Assembly (NCBI GenBank): GCA_913060675.1
Contig: CAJXUS010000047.1
Location: 1-33,389 of the forward strand
Direction: 5' to 3'
Origin: an uncultured Rhodospirillales bacterium
Lineage (GTDB): Bacteria > Pseudomonadota > Alphaproteobacteria > Kiloniellales > Kiloniellaceae
DNA: 33,389 nucleotides
In this document: piece by piece, positions 7,856 through 16,270 of the stretch
Position numbering within the stretch: the first letter of the stretch is position 1
Layout of the letters: every line of letters starts with the position of its first letter
Notes under the pieces: model-generated
What the model was told of the DNA's origin: nothing
What the model saw: only the letters and a program-made list of their open reading frames with translations
The model's database searches: none
Position numbers and translations under genes: made by a program

Positions 7856-10273
7856 ATGTTATTGGTCATTATCCTACTTGCAATTCTGGTTATGGTATCT
7901 CTTTTGTATGTTGGTCACGGCTTTTTGGGGGGCATGCTTGCCCTGTTGGTTTTAATAGCTGGAGGCCATTATGGTGGAGCCGCAACTGTCTTCACGGGGT
8001 GGGCTATTATTTTCACTGCGGTTCTGTCTACTGTATTGGGTGTTCACAGCGTTCGTCGGGTCGTCTTGACATCGAACTTGATGAAGATCGTGAAAAGAAG
8101 CCTGCCAACAATAAGTGAAACTGAACAAACTGCCCTAGATGCCGGTACGGTTTGGTGGGATGCAGAACTTTTTACAGGCCGTCCTGATTGGGAGAGGCTC
8201 GAAAAATTTGACGTATCGGGTTTAACAGCTGAGGAGCAAGATTTCCTTGATGGTCCGGTCGAAGAAATCTGCCGAATGACTGATGATTGGAAAGTTGCTC
8301 AAGATAGAGATTTAAGTCCTGAAGTTTGGCAGGAATTAAAGGACCAGCACTTTTTTGGTATGATCATTCCAAAAGAGTATGGGGGGCTTGGGTTTTCAGC
8401 TCAGGCTCATTCTGCTGTTGTTTTAAAGTTATCATCGCGAAGTCTGCCTCTCTCCGTCGTGGTTATGGTGCCAAATTCCCTTGGGCCAGCAGAGCTTCTT
8501 TTGCACTATGGTACCGAAGAACAAAAAGATTACTATCTTCCCCGTTTGGCAAGGGGTGAAGAGATGCCATGTTTCGCCTTAACGGAGCCAAAAGCGGGAA
8601 GTGACGCCGCCTCAATTCAAAGTGAGGGTGAGGTTTGCCGGGGGGAATTTGAGGGCAAGGATGTATTGGGTATTCGCCTAAAATGGCGTAAGCGCTATAT
8701 CACTCTCGCACCTGTCGCGACCGTCGTCGGCCTTGCCTTTAAGCTTCGCGATCCCGAGGGATTACTGGGTGACAAAAAAGACCTTGGGATTACTTGCGCT
8801 CTTATCCCAAGAGATACCAAGGGAATGTCCATAGGTAAACGCCATGATCCTATGGGAGTTCCTTTTCCAAATGGCCCCATAGAGGGCAAGAACGTGTTTA
8901 TTCCTTTGGATTGGGTCATTGGCGGGCAAGCTGGTGTTGGTCAGGGCTGGCGTATGCTTATGGAATCCCTTGCTGCTGGTCGATCCGTATCGTTGCCATC
9001 CCTATCACTCGGCGCGTCTCAGTTGGCTACCCGGGTAACCGGCGCTTATGCGACGGTACGACAACAATTTGGCTTGCCCATTGGGAGATTTGAGGGGGTC
9101 GCGGAACGGCTCGCCCGCATTGGTGGTCTGACTTATGGCATGGATGCAGCTAGAAAGCTGACTTGCGCCGCAGTTGATGCCGGAGAACGGCCTTCGGTTT
9201 TATCTGCTATTGCCAAGGCATATCTGACGGAAAACATGCGCCTCGTTTTCCTCGATGCAATGGATATATTAGGCGGCGCTGCGATTTGCCGGGGCCCAAA
9301 AAACCTTCTCAGTCGTGCTTATGATGGTATTCCAATTGCGATCACGGTGGAAGGCGCGAATATCCTTACAAGATCAATGATCATCTTTGGGCAGGGTTCT
9401 ATTCGGGGGCATCCTTTTGTCCCTCAGGAACTTGAAGCTGTCGCCAAAAATGACCTCAATGCTTTTGATGATGCCTTTTGGGGGCATATCAATTTTACGC
9501 TTTGTAACGCGGTACGAGCCATGGTCGATGGATTAACACGTGGAAAATTTATCAGAGTTGAGGGTACTTCTACCGCACGGAGGCATAAACAACTTTTAAC
9601 GCGATATAGCTCTGCATTTGTTCTCGTGGCCGATGTTTCAATGTTGGCTTTGGGGAGTAGTTTAAAGCGTCGGGAAACCCTCAGTGGACGGTTAGCAGAT
9701 GCGCTTTCATGGCTCTATCTTGCGACAGCAGCTGTAAAAAGATTTGAGGACGAAGGAAGCCTCGAAGACGATGAGATTTACCTCAATTGGTTCTGTGCTT
9801 ATGCCTATCAACAAATAGAGCAAGCCCTGATCACGATTACACATAACTACCCAATTCGCTTTTTGGGTACCGTTTTACGTTTGAAACTTTTCTTCTTTGG
9901 TCGATCTGCTCATGGGCCAAGCGATCTGGAGAGTCTGGAGCTTTCGCAACGGGTTATGGGTAAAAAAGGTGGCCGGGACCGTCTTGCCGGTGATATCGCC
10001 ATTCCTCGAAATACACACGAAGCGATGGGAGCGCTGGAAGAGGCCTATTACAAGATACTAGAGGTGGCGCCTCTTGATACTCGAATTCGGGCAGCACGCA
10101 AATCCGGAGTTTTAAAAGGGGTCGACCGGGAAGACTTACCTAGTGTTGCCGCTGAAAAAGGCGTCATTTCGGAACAGGAGCTAAAGCAATTACAAGACGC
10201 AATTTCTCTCGCTGACACAGTTGTTGAGGTGGATGACTATACCGCTGCCGCTTATAAGAAATTAAAAGGGTGA
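7856..10273 (+). CDS. fadE: FadE-like acyl-CoA dehydrogenase, membrane-anchored
   Basis: At 805 residues this is the size of E. coli FadE and much larger than ordinary 380-residue acyl-CoA dehydrogenases. Two hydrophobic N-terminal segments (about 1-30 and 33-65) should anchor it at the inner membrane. The FAD/substrate motif CFALTEPKAGSDAA and the later TVEGANILTR, carrying the probable catalytic base Glu499, are present. A roughly 280-residue C-terminal extension matches the FadE-specific (DUF1974-type) region. It oxidises saturated acyl-CoA to trans-2-enoyl-CoA, the first step of the cycle. AGGAG at 7841-7845 overlaps the upstream stop, with 10-nt spacing to ATG 7856. It is the last gene of the operon; I see no strong terminator directly behind it. 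Confidence 0.92.
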   Translation: MLLVIILLAILVMVSLLYVGHGFLGGMLALLVLIAGGHYGGAATVFTGWAIIFTAVLSTVLGVHSVRRVVLTSNLMKIVKRSLPTISETEQTALDAGTVWWDAELFTGRPDWERLEKFDVSGLTAEEQDFLDGPVEEICRMTDDWKVAQDRDLSPEVWQELKDQHFFGMIIPKEYGGLGFSAQAHSAVVLKLSSRSLPLSVVVMVPNSLGPAELLLHYGTEEQKDYYLPRLARGEEMPCFALTEPKAGSDAASIQSEGEVCRGEFEGKDVLGIRLKWRKRYITLAPVATVVGLAFKLRDPEGLLGDKKDLGITCALIPRDTKGMSIGKRHDPMGVPFPNGPIEGKNVFIPLDWVIGGQAGVGQGWRMLMESLAAGRSVSLPSLSLGASQLATRVTGAYATVRQQFGLPIGRFEGVAERLARIGGLTYGMDAARKLTCAAVDAGERPSVLSAIAKAYLTENMRLVFLDAMDILGGAAICRGPKNLLSRAYDGIPIAITVEGANILTRSMIIFGQGSIRGHPFVPQELEAVAKNDLNAFDDAFWGHINFTLCNAVRAMVDGLTRGKFIRVEGTSTARRHKQLLTRYSSAFVLVADVSMLALGSSLKRRETLSGRLADALSWLYLATAAVKRFEDEGSLEDDEIYLNWFCAYAYQQIEQALITITHNYPIRFLGTVLRLKLFFFGRSAHGPSDLESLELSQRVMGKKGGRDRLAGDIAIPRNTHEAMGALEEAYYKILEVAPLDTRIRAARKSGVLKGVDREDLPSVAAEKGVISEQELKQLQDAISLADTVVEVDDYTAAAYKKLKG

Positions 10274-10360
10274 TCCCTAGCTATCATCAACCAATCGTGA
10301 CGAGCCATATTTCAATTATTGTTCTAGGTTTTACTGCTTGGACTATGAATAGGAATAACC

Positions 10361-10987
10361 GTGTTGTTATATAAGAAACTGATCGCACCGTTGGTAATGT
10401 CGCTTTTGCTCGTGGCGTGTGGAAGTCTGATCCCTTCTGGGCACCAACAGGTAGAGATTTCTCAATGGCAAGGCGGAGCGTACAAGCTTGATCCTGATCA
10501 CGCGAGCCTGCATTTCTCTATCAATCATCTTGGGTTTTCCAATTATATTGGGCGTTTTAATACATTGGAGGCTTCACTGGATTTTGAACCAGATAAACCA
10601 GAGGATGCACATTTGTCTGCCACAGTTCAGATCGATAGTCTCGATGTTAACAATCCAGAATTCGCAAAAGAACTCAAAGATAGCAGTTGGTTTAATGCCA
10701 CGGAGTTTCCCATCGGTTATTTAGAGAGCACAGAGATCATACCTACAGGTGGTAATCAGGCAAAACTTATGGGGAACCTCACCCTTAAGGGTATTACACG
10801 GCCCGTAATTTTTGATGTGTCTTTCAATGGGGGGGCGAACAACTTTTTGACTGGAAAATATACTCTGGGGTTTGCTGCCAAAGGAACGATCAAACGATCT
10901 GAATTTGGTATTTCTTCATTGGTGCCAGCTATTGGCGATGAGGTTGAATTACAGATTTCAGCAGAGTTTTTGAAAATATCTAATTAA
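10361..10987 (+). CDS. YceI-family lipoprotein
   Basis: The product has 208 residues. Residues 1-20 form a lipoprotein signal with lipobox LVAC and Cys20 as the lipidation site. The rest is a YceI-type lipocalin-like beta-barrel (YKLDPDHASLHFSINHLGFS, then LTLKGITRPVIFDVSFNG and FGISSLVPAIGDEV), a fold known to bind isoprenoid or other long hydrophobic molecules. Translation starts at GTG 10361 with AGGA at 10351-10354 (6-nt spacing). It begins 87 bp after fadE on the same strand, so read-through from the fatty-acid operon is possible. The ligand is unknown. Confidence 0.85.
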   Translation: MLLYKKLIAPLVMSLLLVACGSLIPSGHQQVEISQWQGGAYKLDPDHASLHFSINHLGFSNYIGRFNTLEASLDFEPDKPEDAHLSATVQIDSLDVNNPEFAKELKDSSWFNATEFPIGYLESTEIIPTGGNQAKLMGNLTLKGITRPVIFDVSFNGGANNFLTGKYTLGFAAKGTIKRSEFGISSLVPAIGDEVELQISAEFLKISN

Positions 10988-11004
10988 CGTTCCATTAGAT
11001 GTTC

Positions 11005-11133
11005 CTACTCTTCACTCTCTGATGCCGCAACAATGCGCAATCCATCAAGGGCCTGATCGACAAGCTCTTTGTTGAGCGGGTTTTTAGCATAGACCATATA
11101 GGCAGGGCGCTGGATGGTGGGGGTGTTGGGAAC
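11005..11133 (-). pseudogene. C-terminal remnant of a LysR-type regulator
   Basis: The minus strand encodes 42 residues and a TAG stop (11005-11007): VPNTPTIQRPAYMVYAKN, then a helix NKELVDQALDGLRIV. Proline, then R-P-A-Y-x-V-Y, then a terminal helix is how many LysR effector-binding domains end. The reading frame stays open upstream to a TAA at 11185-11187 but loses this character, and there is no helix-turn-helix part. I call it a decayed gene end. The family assignment rests on pattern recognition of a short segment. Confidence 0.42.
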
Positions 11134-11345
11134 AAGGAATATGAAAAACAGTTTAGACACTATACCCGAAGAGTCTCTGCGGGCTTATGCAATTTTTCTA
11201 GATGAATGAGTTAAATTCCAAGCTCTAGTTTCTGCTTTGTATTTTTGTTGCCTCAGAAAATAACAGCAGAATTTTTTAAAATTACGAATAATTAATTCTG
11301 TTTGTCCAAGATCTAGATTACAAACTCTTATCAGATAATTGCAGG

Positions 11346-11391
11346 CGATTGACCTTGATCAATCGTCTTTTAGGGCTTCTTGACCTATAAG
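11346..11391 (+). promoter_or_regulatory. FNR/FixK-type box and -10 element upstream of sthA
   Basis: TTGACCTTGATCAA at 11349-11362 matches the FNR/FixK/DNR pattern TTGAT-N4-ATCAA at 9 of 10 positions. It sits inside a longer perfect dyad, CGATTGA (11346-11352) and TCAATCG (11359-11365). A -10-like TATAAG is at 11386-11391. With transcription starting near 11398 the dyad centre would be at about -42, the normal position for activation by a CRP/FNR-family protein. The oxygen or nitric-oxide response is inferred from the family. Confidence 0.5.
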
Positions 11392-11493
11392 GACGTTGAT
11401 GGAGACAGGGCCTAAAGCTAAAATTTGGTTAGTCCTTTGTTATATTGCGATAAATCCTGTACTTTGCTGCTTGAATAATCCCTGGGGGAAAAT

Positions 11494-12885
11494 ATGGAAC
11501 GTTATGAACTGATTGTTATTGGCAGCGGCCCTTCTGGGCGCCGCGCCGCGGTTCAAGCTGCTAAGTGGAATAAAAGAGTTCTTGTCATTGAAAAAAGCCC
11601 CGAGATCGGCGGGGTTTCTGTCCATACGGGTACTCTTCCAAGCAAGACATTTCGGGAAACTGTTCTTAACTTATCTGGTTGGAGAGAGCGCGCGTTTTAT
11701 GGTCGTTCTTATCGGGTAAAAGATAACATAACAGCTGATGACCTTCTTGAACGCCTGCACATGACGCTGCAACATGAAGTCGATAACCTTGAACACCAAT
11801 TTGTGCGAAACAAAGTTGAGTGGGTGCAAGGTCTTGCCAAATTTGTTGATCCGCATGTGCTTGAAGTTTTGGACGCTGATGGGGAAAGTAGCCAAGTTCA
11901 CGGCGATAAAATTCTGATAGCTACTGGTACTCAACCACATCGGCCCGACTATATCCCTTTTGATGGTGAAACCATTATCGATAGTGATGAAATCATTGAG
12001 TTGAAAAACCTACCGCGCTCTTTGGCAGTTATTGGCGCTGGAGTTATCGGGATAGAATATGCAACTATTTTCAGCGCCTTGGATGTAGCGGTTACCGTGA
12101 TTGAGCCACGCGATACCATGCTGGACTTTATCGATCGGGAGCTAATCGCTGAGTTCATGCACGTTCTTCGCCAGCAAAATGTCACCTTCCGATTTGGGCA
12201 GGGAGTATCGGAAGTTAAAAAAATTGAAGGCGGGGGGAATATTATCACCCTTGAGAACAAGCGTATTGTCAAAGCTGATATGGTGCTGTTCTCGGCTGGA
12301 CGCATGGGGGCAACAGATAGCCTTGCTCTGGATAACGCCGGGGTCAAAGCTGACCACAGAAAACGTATCAAAGTGAATGAAAATTTCCAAACCGGTGTCG
12401 ATCATATCTATGCAGCAGGGGATGTTATCGGATTTCCAAGTTTAGCTTCTACCTCAATGGAGCAAGGGCGAAGCGTTGCCTGTCACGCCTTTGAACAAGA
12501 TGCGCATGATGCTCCTGAGTATTTTCCTTATGGAATCTATTCAGTTCCAGAAATGTCGACCGTAGGTATGCCAGAAGAAGAAGTGCAGCAACGGGGCATT
12601 CCCTATGAATGTGGTGTTTGTCATTTCCATGAAACCGCCCGAGGCCAAATTATGGGACTCAATCACGGTATGATGAAAATGATTTTCTCTCTGAAAACGC
12701 GCCGTTTGCTCGGTGTGCATATAGTCGGAGAGGGGGCGACTGAGCTAATCCATATCGGCCAAGCCGTGCTTAACCTCAAAGGAACATTGGAATACTTTGT
12801 TGAGAATACATTCAATTATCCAACTTTGGCCGAAGCTTACAAAGTGGCGGCCCTGGATGCCTGGAACAGAATGCCTTCTGACTAA
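11494..12885 (+). CDS. sthA: Soluble pyridine nucleotide transhydrogenase (Si-specific)
   Basis: This 463-residue FAD protein of the pyridine nucleotide-disulfide oxidoreductase superfamily is the length of E. coli SthA. It interconverts NADPH and NADH in the cytoplasm. The FAD-binding GSGPSG is at 10-15 and a second dinucleotide fold carries VIGAGVIGIEYA. Both redox cysteines of the disulfide reductases are absent (GGVSVHTGTLPSK instead of C-x4-C). The usual C-terminal His-Glu region reads FNYPTLAEAYKVAALDAWNR, as in SthA. These replacements distinguish it from lipoamide dehydrogenase or glutathione reductase. GGGGG at 11484-11488 precedes ATG 11494. It has its own promoter region with an FNR-like box and a terminator at 12924-12951. 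Confidence 0.92.
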   Translation: MERYELIVIGSGPSGRRAAVQAAKWNKRVLVIEKSPEIGGVSVHTGTLPSKTFRETVLNLSGWRERAFYGRSYRVKDNITADDLLERLHMTLQHEVDNLEHQFVRNKVEWVQGLAKFVDPHVLEVLDADGESSQVHGDKILIATGTQPHRPDYIPFDGETIIDSDEIIELKNLPRSLAVIGAGVIGIEYATIFSALDVAVTVIEPRDTMLDFIDRELIAEFMHVLRQQNVTFRFGQGVSEVKKIEGGGNIITLENKRIVKADMVLFSAGRMGATDSLALDNAGVKADHRKRIKVNENFQTGVDHIYAAGDVIGFPSLASTSMEQGRSVACHAFEQDAHDAPEYFPYGIYSVPEMSTVGMPEEEVQQRGIPYECGVCHFHETARGQIMGLNHGMMKMIFSLKTRRLLGVHIVGEGATELIHIGQAVLNLKGTLEYFVENTFNYPTLAEAYKVAALDAWNRMPSD

Positions 12886-12923
12886 ATTCACTTCGTAACG
12901 ATGCCAACAAAATGATAAAAAAT

Positions 12924-12951
12924 GAGGAGGCAATTGGTTTCCTCTTTTTTT
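12924..12951 (+). terminator. Intrinsic terminator after sthA, probably bidirectional
   Basis: GAGGA at 12924-12928 pairs with TCCTC at 12940-12944, extended inward by G-U pairs, and is followed by seven T (12945-12951). On the other strand the hairpin is followed, after one intervening T-A pair, by a T-run made from the A-rich stretch around 12915-12922. It can therefore also stop the convergent osmC-like gene that ends at 12968. Confidence 0.65.
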
Positions 12952-12967
12952 GTCTGAGCTTTCATAT

Positions 12968-13438
12968 CTATTCCGTTTTGATTGTGGGCACATGCCCAAT
13001 GGGAAAATTCATAGACCGGGCCACAAAGCACATTTTATTGGCTTCGTGATGCAGTTTTTCTGCTTTTTGAATATCTGACTCTGCGGTGATTGTGACTTGA
13101 GGGTTCAGCGTCGCAGAGGAAAATTGTCCGCTCCCATCCGAGTTCATAGCCATAGTTGCAACTGCTGGATCGTTATAGGCTGTTACCACGATTTTGTTTA
13201 CCGAACACAGGTGAAGATACCAAAGCATATGGCACGAAGAAATGGATGCGAGTAGCATATCTTCTGGATTGTGTCGCCCCGGATTACCTCTGAAAGCTGG
13301 GTCCGATGATCCTTCGAGCATAGGCTTTCCATCGATTGTGATATTGTACTCTCGATCATAGTTCTTATAGTTATTTGTGCCCGCTCCTCTATTACCGGTC
13401 CATGTTAACAGTGATTTGTACTGGTGTTCCTGAGCCAC
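12968..13438 (-). CDS. OsmC/Ohr-family protein
   Basis: This 156-residue OsmC-fold protein belongs to a family of thiol peroxidases that reduce organic hydroperoxides in the cytoplasm. The Cys69 region (LLASISSCHMLWYLHLC, with Cys78 nearby) and Cys137 in NKMCFVARS correspond to the two family cysteine positions, although the second site has Phe where Pro is frequent. NPEDMLLASISSC is the typical helix motif. The start is GTG at 13436-13438, with AGGAG about 8 nt upstream on the minus strand. It is divergent from a lysR gene across a 106-bp region carrying a strong inverted repeat, so the LysR protein is its likely regulator. Whether it acts on organic peroxides or another substrate is not determined. 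Confidence 0.85.
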   Translation of the reverse strand: MAQEHQYKSLLTWTGNRGAGTNNYKNYDREYNITIDGKPMLEGSSDPAFRGNPGRHNPEDMLLASISSCHMLWYLHLCSVNKIVVTAYNDPAVATMAMNSDGSGQFSSATLNPQVTITAESDIQKAEKLHHEANKMCFVARSMNFPIGHVPTIKTE

Positions 13439-13512
13439 AAAATATCTCCTGCGTGTGGATTCTTCTATTGGGCCTCATAATAGAAAATATAATATAAGAA
13501 GAAAAATGTTTG

Positions 13513-13543
13513 TTTTTGAATGTTATTCGTTCAAAAATGAATA
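13513..13543. promoter_or_regulatory. Overlapping inverted repeats in the osmC/lysR divergent promoter
   Basis: TTTTTGAA at 13513-13520 and TTCAAAAA at 13530-13537 form a perfect 8-bp inverted repeat with a 9-bp spacer. An overlapping one is TATTCGTT (13524-13531) with AATGAATA (13536-13543), 7 of 8 matching. The pair lies just before the lysR start at 13545 and within the 106-bp divergent region. This fits LysR autorepression coupled to control of the osmC-like gene. Which repeat is the real operator cannot be decided by eye. Confidence 0.5.
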
Positions 13544-13544
13544 G

Positions 13545-14423
13545 ATGAGTGATTGGGATGATTATCGTTATTTTCAAGCCGTCGTTAAGACTGGTGGATT
13601 GTCTGCAGCAGCAAGAGAGCTGAATGTTAGCCAGCCAACTGTTGGACGCCGCATAGTTGGTATAGAAGCGCGACTTGGACAAAAGTTACTTGAGCGAGAC
13701 GGAAAACACGTACGGCTTACTGAATATGGAAAGCTTTTGGCTAAACGCATTGAGCCTTTCGTGGAAACGGCATCACGTCTAGAGAAAGAACTCGAAAGTT
13801 TTGGGAAAAGCGAACATCCACCTGTGCGTATAACCAGTACTGACGGCTTAGCTCTCTACTGGCTCCCAGAAATGTTGGGAAAACTCCATGAAGACGAGCC
13901 TGACATTAAATTTCTTCTTCTGCCGGGAAATCAACTCGAAGATATCAGTAAGCGAGAAGCTGATATTGCCTTTCGTGTCAGAGGAGATCTCGTGTCGGGT
14001 TTGCCAATCTCCGGATTACTTGAAGAAAATCTTCTCGAGTTTGAAAACTCCCTATGGGCCTCAAGTCAGTATCTGGAAAACCACGGCGCCCCTCAAAAGC
14101 TATCGGATCTGACGTCTCACAAATTAATCGCTTTCAATGAAACCTATATGGCGATGCCCCATATGGCGCTTTTTGATGGGGAGGACCTGTCTCAAAATAT
14201 TGTGTTTCGCTCAGAAAATGTTCCCGTTCAAGCTCGTGCTGTTCAAGCCGGAATAGGTATTGGTGTTTTGCCGGACTATTTAGCTAGACAGTTGGGACTG
14301 CAAAGAATTTCATGGCATGAAGAAATCTCAACGACACAATTTTCAATGCTGGCTCATCCAACCGCTTTGAATCACGAAGAAATTAATCGGGTCTGGGAGT
14401 ATTTTTTGGGCTTAAAAACTTAA
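13545..14423 (+). CDS. LysR-family transcriptional regulator
   Basis: The 292-residue protein has an N-terminal winged helix-turn-helix (about 3-62; LSAAARELNVSQPTVGRRI is the recognition region) and a periplasmic-binding-protein-like effector domain (about 90-290). It contains no cysteine, so it cannot be an OxyR-type thiol sensor even though it faces an osmC-like gene. ATG 13545 is used; the next residues SDWDDYRYFQAVVKTG match the usual LysR beginning. An inverted repeat overlaps its promoter. It is convergent with the bestrophin gene, whose stop lies about 50 bp away. The ligand is unknown. Confidence 0.9.
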   Translation: MSDWDDYRYFQAVVKTGGLSAAARELNVSQPTVGRRIVGIEARLGQKLLERDGKHVRLTEYGKLLAKRIEPFVETASRLEKELESFGKSEHPPVRITSTDGLALYWLPEMLGKLHEDEPDIKFLLLPGNQLEDISKREADIAFRVRGDLVSGLPISGLLEENLLEFENSLWASSQYLENHGAPQKLSDLTSHKLIAFNETYMAMPHMALFDGEDLSQNIVFRSENVPVQARAVQAGIGIGVLPDYLARQLGLQRISWHEEISTTQFSMLAHPTALNHEEINRVWEYFLGLKT

Positions 14424-14472
14424 CTGGTTCATATTGTCCCTGGTAACGATGAGTATCACGAAACTAAGTTAT

Positions 14473-15426
14473 TCATGATAAATGATACTTCTCTGGTAAG
14501 ACAGGAGCGGGGAGCTCGGGTTCATTGAGAGTTTCAAATAAGTTTATCTCTATTGTTTTGGACATGCTGCTGAGCGCTAGATCATGCGGTGATGTTCCAA
14601 AGGGGCCTTCCAGTTCTTCGCCGAGGGCGTCGAGACCAAAGAAGGTATAGGCGATGACAGCCGTGACTAAGGGGGTGAGTGCGCCGAGAGACGCGACAAG
14701 GCCAAAGGGTAGGGTAAAGCAATAGATGTAAGCCGTTCTGTGCAAGAGAAGGCTATAGGCGAAAGGTAGCGGGGTGTTGTGAATACGTTCACAGGCGGCG
14801 AGTACCGAAGACATTGATGTCACTCTTTCTTCCAGATTGCGAGCGGATATCTCACCGATGAGGTTATTACGCAACGTTATGCCTATTTCTTCTCCGAGCA
14901 GCTTAAGAATGAAATTAGGTGTATGTTGAACTCGTTTAAAGTCTTCCTTGTCGTCTTCTTTTAGAAAGCGCCCAACATCTTCCTGACTATCTGTGTCGCG
15001 TAAATGATGTCGAAGGGAGTGTGCAAAAGCGATTGCTAATAAAATCATTCGACGTTGGCATTGTTTTGCGCAAGCATATGGCGAACAAGATTCAGTACTT
15101 TGTTGATTATCGGCAATATAGGTTTGCGCTTGTCGTGCGATAGACCGGGTATCGATAATAAGTTGGCCCCATTGCTTTCTCGCTTCCCACCAGCGCTCAT
15201 ACGAAGCTCTATTTCTAAAACCAAGGAAAATAGACAAAGTTATTCCCAGCAACACAAAAGGCGTAGCCGTTAGGTCGGGGATTGAATTTGGAAAGTAAAT
15301 TGAGCCAAAGTATACGAGAACAGCAACAAAGGCAGAGATTAAAATTTGTGGTGCTATCCTTGGGACAACTGATCCTTGGACAACAAAGAAGAGCATAAAT
15401 GCGTTGGGTTTGTCTCTTATAATCAT
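14473..15426 (-). CDS. Bestrophin-family anion channel
   Basis: This 317-residue membrane protein is of the bestrophin (UPF0187/YneE) family, pentameric anion channels of the inner membrane. The N-terminal segment MIIRDKPNAF followed by a hydrophobic stretch, then FLGFRNRASYERWWEARKQW (a hallmark motif, about residues 69-88) and a second hydrophobic pair near 225-265 match the family. A Cys-rich insertion (residues about 115-128, CSPYACAKQCQRR) sits in the cytosolic helical part. No clear Shine-Dalgarno precedes ATG 15426. It follows the lipid-transport operon on the same strand after 138 bp and may have its own promoter. Ion selectivity is not deducible. Confidence 0.87.
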   Translation of the reverse strand: MIIRDKPNAFMLFFVVQGSVVPRIAPQILISAFVAVLVYFGSIYFPNSIPDLTATPFVLLGITLSIFLGFRNRASYERWWEARKQWGQLIIDTRSIARQAQTYIADNQQSTESCSPYACAKQCQRRMILLAIAFAHSLRHHLRDTDSQEDVGRFLKEDDKEDFKRVQHTPNFILKLLGEEIGITLRNNLIGEISARNLEERVTSMSSVLAACERIHNTPLPFAYSLLLHRTAYIYCFTLPFGLVASLGALTPLVTAVIAYTFFGLDALGEELEGPFGTSPHDLALSSMSKTIEINLFETLNEPELPAPVLPEKYHLS

Positions 15427-15564
15427 GGCGGCTCTAAACTCTATTCCGGGTATAGGTTAAAGAGCCAAAGTTGCTGGTATAATGCCTTGATGCAATTCGT
15501 AAATTCAATATAGAAAATCGAAATTTAAGAACAGATATGGGAAATTTTTTGCTGTCGGAGTTGG

Positions 15565-16239
15565 TTACTTTTTTAGGTAGACCGGGTCAGCTGTTGTGAG
15601 CGTCCATTCCACGAGTTTTTTTGTTACTTTACCCAGGCCTTCATCAAATGCGGCGACAACAGCGTCGAGCTGATCGGATTGAGCGCGAACGTTTTCTTCA
15701 AAACTATGCGAGCCAATGATGGTGCGGCGGGGCATTTGCACGATCTTGGCATTGATTACAACACGGACTGTTGGCGATTTGTCAAAGTAGAGAGTTTGGA
15801 ATTCACGTAGTTCCGTCTTGAGGATGAAGTCTGATCTCAGGCCAATAGTTTCTCGGCCAACGGCAACAATCTTTCCGGTGTTTTCAAAAGATTCAACCAA
15901 CAGGGTTTGTACCATGATGGGGGCCTTGTCGACCCATCCAGCATTGGCATAATACTCCATTTGGTTGGCTTCGCGTTGTAAGGCAATCTTGGTCGTATTT
16001 AAGCTGGCATTTGCACCAGTTTGCTCGAGAACCAGTTGCCAAGGAACAGTTGGTAGGCTTGGATTAAATGTACTCTTTGGAGAAAGGCGATAGAGATCAG
16101 GCAACGGTCCCTGGCCGGGGATCAAATTTGTACATGATGCCATAATTCCAGCCAGAGGTACCAAGCTTGCGTATTTCAAGAAATTACGCCTGTGGATCAT
16201 TCTGCTGTTATTTTTTCTCGTATCGGTCATCTTGCTCAC
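15565..16239 (-). CDS. ABC-type transport auxiliary lipoprotein (PqiC/YmbA-like)
   Basis: The product has 224 residues. The N-terminus has a twin-arginine-like HRRNFLK (about 16-22), a hydrophobic stretch and lipobox MASC with Cys36, so it should be a lipoprotein, possibly exported folded by Tat. The remainder matches the DUF330-type auxiliary lipoprotein fold (LYRLSP, then LALQRE-like strands, ending in FDEGLGKVTKKLVEW). It would sit in the outer membrane as the partner of an MCE system, with mlaD 31 bp upstream. The start is GTG 16239 or ATG 16230; neither has a good ribosome site. No mlaC-type soluble carrier is present in the operon. Confidence 0.82.
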   Translation of the reverse strand: MSKMTDTRKNNSRMIHRRNFLKYASLVPLAGIMASCTNLIPGQGPLPDLYRLSPKSTFNPSLPTVPWQLVLEQTGANASLNTTKIALQREANQMEYYANAGWVDKAPIMVQTLLVESFENTGKIVAVGRETIGLRSDFILKTELREFQTLYFDKSPTVRVVINAKIVQMPRRTIIGSHSFEENVRAQSDQLDAVVAAFDEGLGKVTKKLVEWTLTTADPVYLKK

Positions 16240-16270
16240 TTATCAATAAAACTACGTTTATATAGCTCTG

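Larger units (their letters stand above)
10988..11493. other. 506-bp intergenic region: LysR-like remnant and sthA promoter region
   Basis: No intact gene is present. The left part (11005-11133, minus strand) reads as the C-terminal end of a transcriptional regulator. A short plus-strand frame at 11141-11209 (22 codons plus stop, ATG only 2 nt after AAGGA) has no recognisable family. From about 11210 the sequence becomes AT-rich and non-coding in appearance. It then contains an FNR/FixK-like dyad and a -10 box ahead of sthA. The change of character near 11133 suggests a deletion or recombination junction. Confidence 0.5.

Noticed and set aside
11141..11209. Independent 22-residue small protein
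   Set aside because: The possible ribosome site is only 2 nt before the ATG and the frame adjoins a gene remnant; it is more likely part of the same decayed stretch.
14451..14491. Terminator between lysR and the bestrophin gene
   Set aside because: AGTATCA (14452-14458) and TGATACT (14483-14489) can pair, but the loop is 24 nt long and no T-run follows.
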